Assembly (NCBI GenBank): GCA_002070105.1
Contig: MWCQ01000002.1
Span: 1 to 64,000 of the forward strand
Reading direction: 5' to 3'
DNA length: 64,000 bases
Source of the DNA: Firmicutes bacterium ADurb.Bin193
GTDB taxonomy: Bacteria > Bacillota > Clostridia > Monoglobales > Firm-18
In this document: positions 55,258-63,918 of the stretch, one piece after another
Position numbering within the stretch: position 1 is the first letter of the stretch
How the letters are laid out: each line of letters begins with the position of its first letter
Position numbers and translations under genes: made by a program
The notes under the pieces: generated by a model
The model's database searches: none
The model's input: the letters and a program-made list of their open reading frames with translations, nothing else
What the model was told of the DNA's origin: nothing

Positions 55258-55278
55258 AGTATTGATTGAAAATATTTA

Positions 55279-58200
55279 CTACCTGTGCCCGATGTTAACC
55301 TCATTAATGTTTATAAAGGTATTTTTTGAATTTCCCTTGTTTACAATCCTGATATAGCGGAGGCTCTGTTCGGGTATTGCGTAATACTCCAGATAAGGGG
55401 TATCTGCCGGCTCTGCGCTACTCTGCAGGTCTGTTCCGATCGGAGTAAAGTCTGTTCCGTTTACCGAGCCTTCAAGATCAAAGGTATATGTTCTCTCACT
55501 GACGCTCCAAGTAATCGCTACACAATCAACCTTCTTTTCGCTTCCGAGGTCAAAGGTTGCGGTTACACCGATTTCTTTATTTTCCCACTTTGACATCAAA
55601 TCTCCGTCAAGCATATTCTCTGCGGCAACACCGTTGTGTCCGGGAGCGCTTGTTTCAACCTGAGCAATAGTGTAGTTCTCCTTCAAAACAGTAGTCTTCG
55701 GAAGAATGCTTACTCCGCTTGCGGAAGGAGCAGGTGCGGGTTGTGCCGTAGGTGCGGGAGTGGGAGCGGGAGCAGGTGCGGGTGTAGGTGTAGGTGCGGG
55801 CGCATCTTTTTTGGTCGTTATTACAACCTTGTTGCTTGCCTCTATCCACTGTACATCAGCGCCCAGTGACTCGGAGATGAACCGAATAGGTACCATCGTC
55901 CTGTCCTGATACAGCATTGCGGGTGCATCCAATACCTTTGCAGCACCGTTTACCTTTGCCTCTGTGCTTCCGATTTTAAGAACTATTGTTGTATCGCCCT
56001 TAACAGCCGTTACCGTTTCGGTAGCTTCCTCCCACGATACGGTCGCGCCCATAATCTCGAATATATAACGCATAGGTACCATTGTTCTGTCATTTACAAG
56101 AATGGGTGCGGGGTCAAAAGTATGTGCCGTTCCGTCTATTTCTACCTTTATTGTGCCGTCATTGCCGGCGGGAGCAGGTGTTTGAACCGGTGATGTTCCC
56201 GGTGATATACCGACTGTGCCGTCCCAGCCGTTGGGAATGGGCTTGGGCAGATTGAGCCAAAGCGCTCGCTTGTACTGGCGCTTTTCGGGGTCCTTATGCT
56301 GCCAGTCGTCGGGTGCGGGGAATACGAAGTTTCCGTTACCCGAACCCAGAATCAAATCACCCGTGACAGGATGCAGAACTATTGTGCTTGACTGTGCTAT
56401 GCGGGGTGCATTCATACTGATATCTTCCCACTTGCAGGAAGAAAAATCATCACTGATTCGTCCCCGCCATAAATTCGGATATCCGCTTATATTCAGCAGT
56501 ACATAAATATAATGTGAATCACTGTAATCAATAATAATTTTTTCTACCGACCAGGTCACAATATTATTTATAATGCCTTTAAATTCGCCACGCAGATTGA
56601 GACTTTTGCCGGTCCATTTTCCGTCCTTTTCCTCCAGAACCATTACATCTTTATCGGGACCAACGGTATAAAGCCTCTGGTCGTTATTCGGGTCTACATA
56701 AACATGATTGGTCCCGGTCCCTTTAAGGCTGCTGGTTGAGGAGTAAATTGCAGTCCATGTTTTACCGTTGTCGGTGGACTTCACAATTTTATTTCCGCCC
56801 TCAAGTGCGTATATAATATCCCCGTTTAAATACGACATTGCCGCTACTATTTTCCCATCTTTGGTAATAGTCCAGGTCTTACCTGCGTCATACGAAACAT
56901 TGGGTCCTGCATAGATAATATTCGGGTTCTGGAAGCTATAGAAGGCACGGTTACGGTCCACGCCGTCGCCGCCGACTTTCAAGTCCTGACCTATCCAGTC
57001 TCTCCATGCTGTCTCCCCTTTATCCCGTGCAAATAGAAAATGATGAAAACTTCCGCCAAGACACAGTATTTGACGGCCCGGAGCCTTGGGATCCGCCGGA
57101 GGCGGTACATTCGAAGGCCACGGATCGGGCAGTATAAGAACGCCTCGCGCCGAACGAGCCTTAACCTGCTCATCTCCGACCTGCTCTCTCATCCTCGTCC
57201 ATTGCCCTCCGGCTTCTCTGCCCGTTACATTACTCAAAACAAACGAGTCACCGCCGTTTTTAGTGTACATCGTGCCGGCGTCCTGTACGCTTACCAGCAT
57301 TTCCTTCCAGTCACTATAGTTAAAAGCAACATTATGTAATGCGTGACCGAAATAATTTGTTGAGCTGTTTATCCATACCTTGCCGCCGGTACCCTCGGTG
57401 CGCCACCAATAAGCACGGCCATGCGCTATGCATACATCGGGAATGGTGGGGTGGGGTAAAAAGCAGTCCTGATTCTGACCCGACATATTACCCTGTGTCC
57501 ATACCTCAGGATTTAATGTTTGAAGCTGCGGAGTAAACCATTTGCCGTCCAAGCCGCGAATACGCGGAGGCTCGGTCGCCACTAAATTATGAACATACAG
57601 AATTCTGTTGCCGCTTGGATCCTTGGCGCCCAATGCCATATTTCCTGTGTTAATTTCGTTGAATATGTTTTTCCAGGTTGCGCCGTTGTCAGCGGTTTCC
57701 CAAATTCCGCGTTTTTCTTTGTTTCCGTTTCCTACGCTTACCAGCATATGCTTCGGATCATCCGGGTCAATCCATATTGTGCGGACATCACCGTCAATTG
57801 ATGCTTTAAACGGCTGATTCCAGGTCTTGCCTCCGTCGGTTGTTTTCCATAAACCTTTAGAGGTGCACATAAATAATGTGTCCACTTCGTTAGGATGTTG
57901 CTCTAAATCGTATTTTTGGCCATATACATTAAACTCAAAATCGGTAACCTTGGTCCACTTTATGCCGCCCACGGAGGTGAAAAACGCACCGGGTTTGCCT
58001 GAATGTTCGGAAGTTGCGAACCTCCATATACGCGATTCAACCGTGCCGCCCGTTGTCGGGTAGTATGCAAAGGTATCCTTATAGAACCTGAATCTATAAG
58101 TAATCTGGGAGAAGTTTTGGACAAGAGTCCAGCTCTGCCCCTTGTCGGTTGAGCGATAGATGCCCTCATAATTCTTTAAAGCGGGAAAAGCGCTAATAAA

Positions 58201-58611
58201 GCTGTTTGACGACATCGCAATAAACATTACATTCGAATCGGCGGGGTCAATTGCGCAAGCATTGCCGCCTATCAACATATTTCCTTGATTGGGCGGTGTG
58301 TACCATGTCTTTCCGAAATCGGTACTTACACGCGCCGAACCCATATCCTGCCCCATCAGAACAGTGCCGTCCTCATGTACTGCCGCACCGTGGATATACT
58401 GGTAGCCTTCGCCGGCGTACTTTCCTTTGGTGTAAAGTTCAGGATAATCAACCTTGTCTGCTCCCAACTCCTCAGCAAAGCGCTGTATAAGCGGCCGCCA
58501 CTCGATTTTTTCATCCGCCGAGACGGATATCATCTGCGACATGCCGCTTGTCATCACAATAGCAAATGTAATAACAAATGATGTCAGTCGTTTTAATGCC
58601 TTTTTAGTCAT
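55279..58611 (-). CDS. Secreted Asp-box (BNR/GH74-like) protein with stalk domain and discoidin-type CBM
   Basis: 1110 residues. A signal peptide (about 1-32) leads into a large repeat domain (33-800) with at least six Asp-box turns (STDFGKTW, STDKGQSW, TTDGGKTW, TADNGATW, SYDAGKTW, STDNGKTW), indicating beta-propellers as in GH74, sialidases or Vps10-like proteins. I cannot name the enzyme activity. Residues about 816-930 are a stalk domain nearly identical to that of the sulfatase, followed by a Pro/Ala/Thr linker (about 935-965) and a C-terminal F5/8-type (CBM32-like) domain (about 975-1110). Its ATG overlaps the stop of the upstream oxidoreductase by 4 bases. Confidence 0.88.
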   Translation of the reverse strand: MTKKALKRLTSFVITFAIVMTSGMSQMISVSADEKIEWRPLIQRFAEELGADKVDYPELYTKGKYAGEGYQYIHGAAVHEDGTVLMGQDMGSARVSTDFGKTWYTPPNQGNMLIGGNACAIDPADSNVMFIAMSSNSFISAFPALKNYEGIYRSTDKGQSWTLVQNFSQITYRFRFYKDTFAYYPTTGGTVESRIWRFATSEHSGKPGAFFTSVGGIKWTKVTDFEFNVYGQKYDLEQHPNEVDTLFMCTSKGLWKTTDGGKTWNQPFKASIDGDVRTIWIDPDDPKHMLVSVGNGNKEKRGIWETADNGATWKNIFNEINTGNMALGAKDPSGNRILYVHNLVATEPPRIRGLDGKWFTPQLQTLNPEVWTQGNMSGQNQDCFLPHPTIPDVCIAHGRAYWWRTEGTGGKVWINSSTNYFGHALHNVAFNYSDWKEMLVSVQDAGTMYTKNGGDSFVLSNVTGREAGGQWTRMREQVGDEQVKARSARGVLILPDPWPSNVPPPADPKAPGRQILCLGGSFHHFLFARDKGETAWRDWIGQDLKVGGDGVDRNRAFYSFQNPNIIYAGPNVSYDAGKTWTITKDGKIVAAMSYLNGDIIYALEGGNKIVKSTDNGKTWTAIYSSTSSLKGTGTNHVYVDPNNDQRLYTVGPDKDVMVLEEKDGKWTGKSLNLRGEFKGIINNIVTWSVEKIIIDYSDSHYIYVLLNISGYPNLWRGRISDDFSSCKWEDISMNAPRIAQSSTIVLHPVTGDLILGSGNGNFVFPAPDDWQHKDPEKRQYKRALWLNLPKPIPNGWDGTVGISPGTSPVQTPAPAGNDGTIKVEIDGTAHTFDPAPILVNDRTMVPMRYIFEIMGATVSWEEATETVTAVKGDTTIVLKIGSTEAKVNGAAKVLDAPAMLYQDRTMVPIRFISESLGADVQWIEASNKVVITTKKDAPAPTPTPAPAPAPTPAPTAQPAPAPSASGVSILPKTTVLKENYTIAQVETSAPGHNGVAAENMLDGDLMSKWENKEIGVTATFDLGSEKKVDCVAITWSVSERTYTFDLEGSVNGTDFTPIGTDLQSSAEPADTPYLEYYAIPEQSLRYIRIVNKGNSKNTFININEVNIGHR
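55720..55806. repeat. Low-complexity Pro/Ala linker coding repeat
   Basis: Degenerate GGTGCGGGAG-type 6-base units encode the P-A-P-T-P linker between stalk domain and CBM; prone to length variation. Confidence 0.6.
55815..56165. repeat. Stalk-domain coding repeat, copy B
   Basis: Partner of copy A (53290-53640), same orientation. High DNA-level similarity indicates recent duplication or gene conversion. Confidence 0.85.
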
Positions 58612-59792
58612 CGAAATTCCCCTCCCTGGAAATTTATAACATCAGCTTCTACTGCCGTTTGAGCCCAGGAGTATCCCGCTTCACTCGGAAGAAGCCATTG
58701 CTCGTAACAGTTTATAAATGCCTCGTATAATCCGTCAGCCCATACCCTTTGTTCATTTTCACAAATCATACCGTCGGGAAATTTTTTAATGCGGTCCTTA
58801 TTTGTCTGAACAGCGTTAATACATAAAAGGTGTGCCAATGCGTCCTCCGCGGTGCAGTGAATTTTATCGCCGTGCCTTATGGCGTTTATGCAGTTCCAAA
58901 GCTTTGGCGCATCGCCAATGTTACACTGGCCGTAAATAATACTGCTTCCGTCTTTAAGCTCGGCATACAGCTGTTTTTCCTTCTCGCCCTGCTCATTATG
59001 GTAAACCGTGCCGTGTTCAAATTCAATCATCGCTATCGCGCTGTACATTTTATCGACGCTGTGCGTACAATAATACATAAGCTCAACACCGCCTGCGGTA
59101 TTAACCCTCAGCGCCGCAGTATCGTAGTTCTCTATCGGATTTGACCTGTAAAGCTCGGCTTTTACCCTATCCGGCTTATCGGAAAGCAGGAAAAACAGAT
59201 TATGCAGGAAATGGGCGGTTGCATTGTTTGCTACACTGTCCAGAATATAACGCCCTTGGTTGTCTTTTATCCTTCCTGCCCAGCTTCTCGAAAAATACAC
59301 CTTGTCCCGCGGCCACAATACAATAGCCTTGCAGCGCAGAGGCTTACCGAAACGACCGTCGGCAATATCCTTTTTCAATGCCAAAACATTTTCACTATAA
59401 GAGCGCTGAAAACCCACGGCTAAAAATTTATTGCATTCTTTGCTTTTGTTTATCATGTCATAGCCGTGCTCTGCAAGTGCGCACAGAGGTTTTTCGCACA
59501 GTACATTACTGCCGTGCTCCAGCGCTGTCATCACATGAGGATAGTGGAAATGAATAGGCGTTGTAATGATTGCCAAATCGGCATGATTTTCGGCGTAAAA
59601 TGCTTCAAGATCATTATATACCTTAACGCCCAGGTCTGCCAATTCGTCTTTTCTGTGTATTCCGTCAGGATTTATATCAACTACCGCTACAATCCTGTAA
59701 TCATCTCTGCTTATGTTATTCAGCAGAATATTAATATAGTTTTTGCCAAAGCCGCCGCCGCCGACAAGTACAAGATCAACCTTTTTTGTCAT
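58608..59792 (-). CDS. Gfo/Idh/MocA-family oxidoreductase
   Basis: 394 residues, NAD(P)-dependent dehydrogenase fold. N-terminal Rossmann loop GGGGFGKNY (about 11-19), VDINPDG, and the EKPL motif (about 99-102) with the conserved catalytic Lys; a C-terminal alpha/beta domain follows. Such enzymes oxidise or epimerise sugars, inositols or sugar acids in the cytoplasm. AAGGTGA lies 8 bases before the ATG. It overlaps the Asp-box gene start by 4 bases, so they are translated together, linking an extracellular glycan protein with sugar oxidation. Confidence 0.92.
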   Translation of the reverse strand: MTKKVDLVLVGGGGFGKNYINILLNNISRDDYRIVAVVDINPDGIHRKDELADLGVKVYNDLEAFYAENHADLAIITTPIHFHYPHVMTALEHGSNVLCEKPLCALAEHGYDMINKSKECNKFLAVGFQRSYSENVLALKKDIADGRFGKPLRCKAIVLWPRDKVYFSRSWAGRIKDNQGRYILDSVANNATAHFLHNLFFLLSDKPDRVKAELYRSNPIENYDTAALRVNTAGGVELMYYCTHSVDKMYSAIAMIEFEHGTVYHNEQGEKEKQLYAELKDGSSIIYGQCNIGDAPKLWNCINAIRHGDKIHCTAEDALAHLLCINAVQTNKDRIKKFPDGMICENEQRVWADGLYEAFINCYEQWLLPSEAGYSWAQTAVEADVINFQGGEFR

Positions 59793-59844
59793 CTACATTA
59801 TCACCTTCAAATCCGAAGAGCTATTACGGGTTTTAGTATAAATG

Positions 59845-61053
59845 CTATTCCAGAGCATAAACCTTAAGACTGTTGAACTCACAATTTGAGCACCAGGTCC
59901 TAAAGCCTATCGCACCGCTGTTATACGGATTCGGATCAACCGCTGTGGTTACCGTCTCACCGTTGACCCTATATTCGATGTTTTGACCGATTTTTATTAT
60001 CTCTATAAAATAGTCTTTATTCGGAACAGTATAGAAATCCATTCTTTCGGCAAGTAGCGCAAAGCCCGGATCCTTTCTGATTCTTGCATGACCGGGTTCA
60101 CCCTTCTGAGGTTGTTTTTTTACAAAGGTCGTGATATATGTATTGCATGTTTTGTGATACTCTTCATATCTTCCGCTGTGCTTTGTTTCCCACACATTAC
60201 CGCCCTTTAAGTCGCGCGCCATGAAGAAGAAATTAAGATTGCCCGCGATATCGGGCTCCAAAACCTTGGCCTCATAGCATATATAAATATCCCCTTCAAA
60301 GTTTCTTTTCAGCCAAAGCGTTGACCCTCCTTCAAGTCCGCCGAAGTAGAGCTTTCCGTCTTTTATCGAGTATGTACCGTTCCCCTGAGCTTCGAGTACG
60401 AATTCACCCGTATCGCTGTCAAAGTAGTTTTCGTACAGGAGTTTTTTCTGTTTTCCGTTCACCGTATCTTCCCCCTTGATTTTTTTTGCAAGCCTATCCA
60501 TAATAATGGTTGACTGCTCAACAGTCGTTAAATCCTTAGGAGATAATGTAGTTTCGGATGTTCCGATTACAAGTTTTTCTCTGATTGCAACGGCAAAGTA
60601 TCCCTTTGCCCAATCCGAAACCGCGTCTTTGTCCGTATATTTCTGAAGCATGGCGTCTCTTTCCGACGGGTCTATGCTTCCTACTATCTTTGTCTTTTCC
60701 AATGCCCGTCCGAGCATGGTCACAATCTGCTCGCGCGTTACATTCGCATAAGGCTCAAACTTGCCGTCCCCGACACCGCTTATCAACCCGTTTTTATGTG
60801 CGCAGGCAATATAACCGCTGTACGGGCTATCCTGCGGAACATCGGTAAACGCCACCTTCTCGGCGGTAACTTCCATACCGAGGGTCACAACCAGCATATA
60901 TGCAAAATGTTCTCTGGTTATGTAGGATTGCATATCGGGATTGCCGATAGGAGGCAGCCCTTGCGCATTTTCCGACCCGACCGGTATTGATAACGAGTTT
61001 ATGAGCAGCCCGACACAAAGAATTAAACAGCAAAGTTTTAGTTTTTTAATCAA
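59845..61053 (-). CDS. Secreted SLH-domain protein with DUF6250/lectin-like C-terminus
   Basis: 402 residues from TTG 61053 (GGGAGG 7 bases upstream). A signal peptide (about 1-28) is followed by S-layer homology repeats (about 38-190; ITREHFAYML, FTDVPQDSPYSGYI, GDGKFEPYANVTREQ, then YTDKDAVSDWAKGYFAVAI) for cell-wall anchoring. The C-terminal half (about 205-402) is a beta-sandwich-like domain resembling DUF6250, found in carbohydrate-active contexts (GAIGFRTWCSNCEFNSLKVY). It probably displays a glycan-binding or lyase-like domain at the surface. It lies 52 bases before the Gfo/Idh gene and 55 after the flavoprotein gene. Confidence 0.85.
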   Translation of the reverse strand: MIKKLKLCCLILCVGLLINSLSIPVGSENAQGLPPIGNPDMQSYITREHFAYMLVVTLGMEVTAEKVAFTDVPQDSPYSGYIACAHKNGLISGVGDGKFEPYANVTREQIVTMLGRALEKTKIVGSIDPSERDAMLQKYTDKDAVSDWAKGYFAVAIREKLVIGTSETTLSPKDLTTVEQSTIIMDRLAKKIKGEDTVNGKQKKLLYENYFDSDTGEFVLEAQGNGTYSIKDGKLYFGGLEGGSTLWLKRNFEGDIYICYEAKVLEPDIAGNLNFFFMARDLKGGNVWETKHSGRYEEYHKTCNTYITTFVKKQPQKGEPGHARIRKDPGFALLAERMDFYTVPNKDYFIEIIKIGQNIEYRVNGETVTTAVDPNPYNSGAIGFRTWCSNCEFNSLKVYALE

Positions 61054-61108
61054 TTTTATTCCTCCCATGTCAAAAGATAATAATTTTTTATGAAATCATA
61101 ATAGCAGG

Positions 61109-63100
61109 CTATCTGATAATCTCATCCCGCATATAAGCGTTCCACACATTTTCAAACCAATCGTCGGATTCGGGAATAGGCTTAACCTCATTCCATTCAA
61201 AGCGGCACTCTCCGTCAGAAAAGGATACCTCCTGTATTTCCTTTTCAAGCCTTCCGCCGTCCAAAGTAAATCTGAATTCCTCCGGAAGGTTTTCTATCGG
61301 CAACTTACCGTCTTTGTTGTAGACCAGATAGGAGCCCCGGCTCCCCCCGCCCTTTTCTATGTAATTTGCAATAGCGGACAGATAAACATACTGCGTAATC
61401 AATAAATCGCGATTCTGATATGCAAACGGCAAGTCCCGCACAGACGACAATTTTGATATATCGGGCAGTGATTCAAGCATTTTTTTGGCTTCCTTTGCCG
61501 CGGCCTCAGCCGCCTTGCCCGACCTGATATGCGCACCTGCCCGTGTCATTCTTTCACCGATTTGCCGTCTTATTTGAATGATATTGTTTTTATCGGACAT
61601 ATTTTTCAGAAGTTTAGCTCCGAATGATATTTTCTCATAAATCTGATTTGCGGTCATATCAATAAATTCATCGGTTTTGAGAGGCTCTTCGGTGTATCTT
61701 GCCGCAATAAATTGCGCCGCCCTTGTGCTTCCGACCTGACCCGAATTCAGGGCACTGCCGCCGGGGCGGTAAACCCCGTGGCTTCCGTTCACTTCACCGA
61801 CCGGGAATAAATGCTTCAGATTGCTCTCCCACCAGATATCCCCGTACAAACCGCCGTTGTTGTGCTGTGCGCACACCGCAATTTCCAAATATTCCTCGGT
61901 TATATCTATGCCGTTATTTTTGTATAAATCAATAGCCGGCTGATTCATAAGCGCCAAACGGTCAATCGGTGTTCCGAACAGAGCGTTGGATTTTTTAAGG
62001 TATGTATAACTCTCCTCACCGAGCAAAGAAAAATCGAATTTTCCGTCCTTCACGGCACGGCTCGGATTTTTGGTGAAATCCAAAAACACCCGTCTTCCTT
62101 TGTTTACGGTTTCGTTATACACCAATATGTCAATCAGAGAAGAAGAAAAATCGCAAACCTTTCTGGGGTCAAAAGGCCATTGATAGCCCTTTAAGAAAAT
62201 AGCATCGAGCATTTTGCCCGTATCGGAAAAATAATCATCCAGAAATTCCTTTTCGTCTTTGCCTTCCTTGTCGGTAGAAACATAGCGCGGAATAACCTGT
62301 TGGTATGTTCCCGAAAGATTCCATCTGAACTTAATTGAAGCAATACCGTATTGGGACTCTGTAAGGTTCTTTCCCTTTACACCCGCTTCAAACGCAATAC
62401 CGGTGGCGCCTGTCTGGCTTTCGGGGTATACCGACATCTGATACATCCCTGCAGGCCCGCCCGTCGCATAAATAATATTTGTGCAATTAAAAATAACAAA
62501 TCTCTTTGACTCATCTTCCAACGCATTATTATTGAGTGTAAGAAGCCCTACACTTTTGGTCTTTTCCTTATCGGTCAGTATTGCAATGACCTGATATCCG
62601 TCAAAGATTCCGATACCTTTTTGAAACACCTGCTGCTTTAGCTTTTCGGTCATATATTTAGAAGTCAACGGCCCTGCCGATGTTGCACGCTGTCTTGGGT
62701 CATGGTCGGTTTTGTACCCTATGTATTCTCCGAAACTGTTGTGAGGGAATGGCACGCCGATATCTACAAGCCGATAGAAGCTTTGTGCCGACAAAGCCGC
62801 CTCGACCAATGCGATATCGCCGTGCATGCTTCCTCCGTCATACAATGTCTTTGCCATTTCATACACGGAATCCTGCGTTGAACCTGCCAAAGTCAGCTTA
62901 TAATATGTCTGCTTGTCGGAGCCGGTATTCAAAGATGTCCCCATATTCAGTCCTTCCGTTACAACGGCAATATCTTTCTGACCGAAAGAGTACAGCCTGT
63001 CCGCGGCATTAAGACCTGCCGCGCCCGAACCGACCACAACAGTATTAAAAGAGTATATCTCAAAAGAAGTTCCGTTTATATGCAGTGTTTCTTTTTTCAT
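61109..63100 (-). CDS. FAD-dependent oxidoreductase, fumarate reductase/succinate dehydrogenase flavoprotein-like
   Basis: 663 residues. N-terminal FAD loop VVVGSGAAGLNAADRL (about 21-36), then the HDPRQRATSAGPLTS region, a Rossmann strand IIYATGGPAGMYQMS, and a C-terminal FAD motif with VGEVNGSHGVYRPGGSALNSGQVGS. No signal peptide or Tat motif, so cytoplasmic. No partner iron-sulfur subunit is encoded nearby. It does not look like canonical FrdA or NadB in detail; a dedicated catabolic oxidoreductase is more likely. It lies 3 bases after the SDR gene, implying co-translation. Confidence 0.85.
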   Translation of the reverse strand: MKKETLHINGTSFEIYSFNTVVVGSGAAGLNAADRLYSFGQKDIAVVTEGLNMGTSLNTGSDKQTYYKLTLAGSTQDSVYEMAKTLYDGGSMHGDIALVEAALSAQSFYRLVDIGVPFPHNSFGEYIGYKTDHDPRQRATSAGPLTSKYMTEKLKQQVFQKGIGIFDGYQVIAILTDKEKTKSVGLLTLNNNALEDESKRFVIFNCTNIIYATGGPAGMYQMSVYPESQTGATGIAFEAGVKGKNLTESQYGIASIKFRWNLSGTYQQVIPRYVSTDKEGKDEKEFLDDYFSDTGKMLDAIFLKGYQWPFDPRKVCDFSSSLIDILVYNETVNKGRRVFLDFTKNPSRAVKDGKFDFSLLGEESYTYLKKSNALFGTPIDRLALMNQPAIDLYKNNGIDITEEYLEIAVCAQHNNGGLYGDIWWESNLKHLFPVGEVNGSHGVYRPGGSALNSGQVGSTRAAQFIAARYTEEPLKTDEFIDMTANQIYEKISFGAKLLKNMSDKNNIIQIRRQIGERMTRAGAHIRSGKAAEAAAKEAKKMLESLPDISKLSSVRDLPFAYQNRDLLITQYVYLSAIANYIEKGGGSRGSYLVYNKDGKLPIENLPEEFRFTLDGGRLEKEIQEVSFSDGECRFEWNEVKPIPESDDWFENVWNAYMRDEIIR

Positions 63101-63103
63101 CGC

Positions 63104-63880
63104 TTATAATCTCCTGAGATGGAATCCGCCATCAATATTAATTACTTCCCCGGTAGAATAGCCGAGTTTACCCGAACAAAAAACAGAAACGGCGTTTGCG
63201 ATATCCTGCGGGTAACCCCAACGGTTTATCGGAATAAGTCCCTCACCGATAAGCTTATCGTATTTTTCCTTCACTGTTTTTGTCATGTCGGTAAAAATAA
63301 TGCCGGGTCTTATTTCGTATACATTAATTCCGTATTCCGACAGTCTGTCGGCAAAAAGCTTTGTTATCATGCTAATTCCGGCTTTGGATATGCAATACTC
63401 GCCTCTTGAGGTTGACGAAGTATAGGACGACATAGATGCAATATTTATAATAAGCGGGCGTATATCCGCATTTTCCGTTACCTGTTTAATCATAATATTT
63501 GCAACGGCCTGAGTCATAAAAAATGTACCCTTGAGGTTAATATCCATTACAAAGTCAAAGCTTTCCTCCGTCGTTTCAAGCACATCGGTTCTGACCTTCG
63601 GTGCCACTCCCGCATTGTTAACAAGACAATCGATTCTTCCGTAAGTATCTAAAACCTTATTAAGAAAATCACTTCGGTCTTTCTTATTGGTCAAATCCCC
63701 GTTAAAATACAAAACAGGTTGTCCTGTGCTGCGAATTGAATCCATATTTTCGGCGGCTTGCTTAGGGGCTATTACATCCAGTATTGCTATGGCAAATCCG
63801 TCCTTCGCAAGTTGCGATGCAATCCCAAACCCGATACCCCTTGCCGCACCTGTTATAACAGCAACTTTCTTATCTAACAT
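63104..63880 (-). CDS. Short-chain dehydrogenase/reductase
   Basis: 258 residues with the classical SDR features: TGAARGIG cofactor loop (10-17), NNAG (about 88-91), catalytic Ser in NIASMSS and Tyr-x-x-x-Lys in GEYCISKAG (about 160-164). C-terminal GEVINIDGGFHLRRL. Likely a sugar or sugar-acid dehydrogenase (FabG-like sequence, but context is catabolic). It is tightly linked to the flavoprotein gene downstream and preceded by the end of another gene 38 bases away. Confidence 0.92.
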   Translation of the reverse strand: MLDKKVAVITGAARGIGFGIASQLAKDGFAIAILDVIAPKQAAENMDSIRSTGQPVLYFNGDLTNKKDRSDFLNKVLDTYGRIDCLVNNAGVAPKVRTDVLETTEESFDFVMDINLKGTFFMTQAVANIMIKQVTENADIRPLIINIASMSSYTSSTSRGEYCISKAGISMITKLFADRLSEYGINVYEIRPGIIFTDMTKTVKEKYDKLIGEGLIPINRWGYPQDIANAVSVFCSGKLGYSTGEVINIDGGFHLRRL

Positions 63881-63918
63881 CGGTTACATACATCCTTTTT
63901 TTATGATTATCCTTTTAC

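Noticed and set aside
55720-55806. CRISPR-like or tandem regulatory repeat
   Set aside because: It is in frame and encodes a Pro/Ala/Thr linker inside the Asp-box protein.
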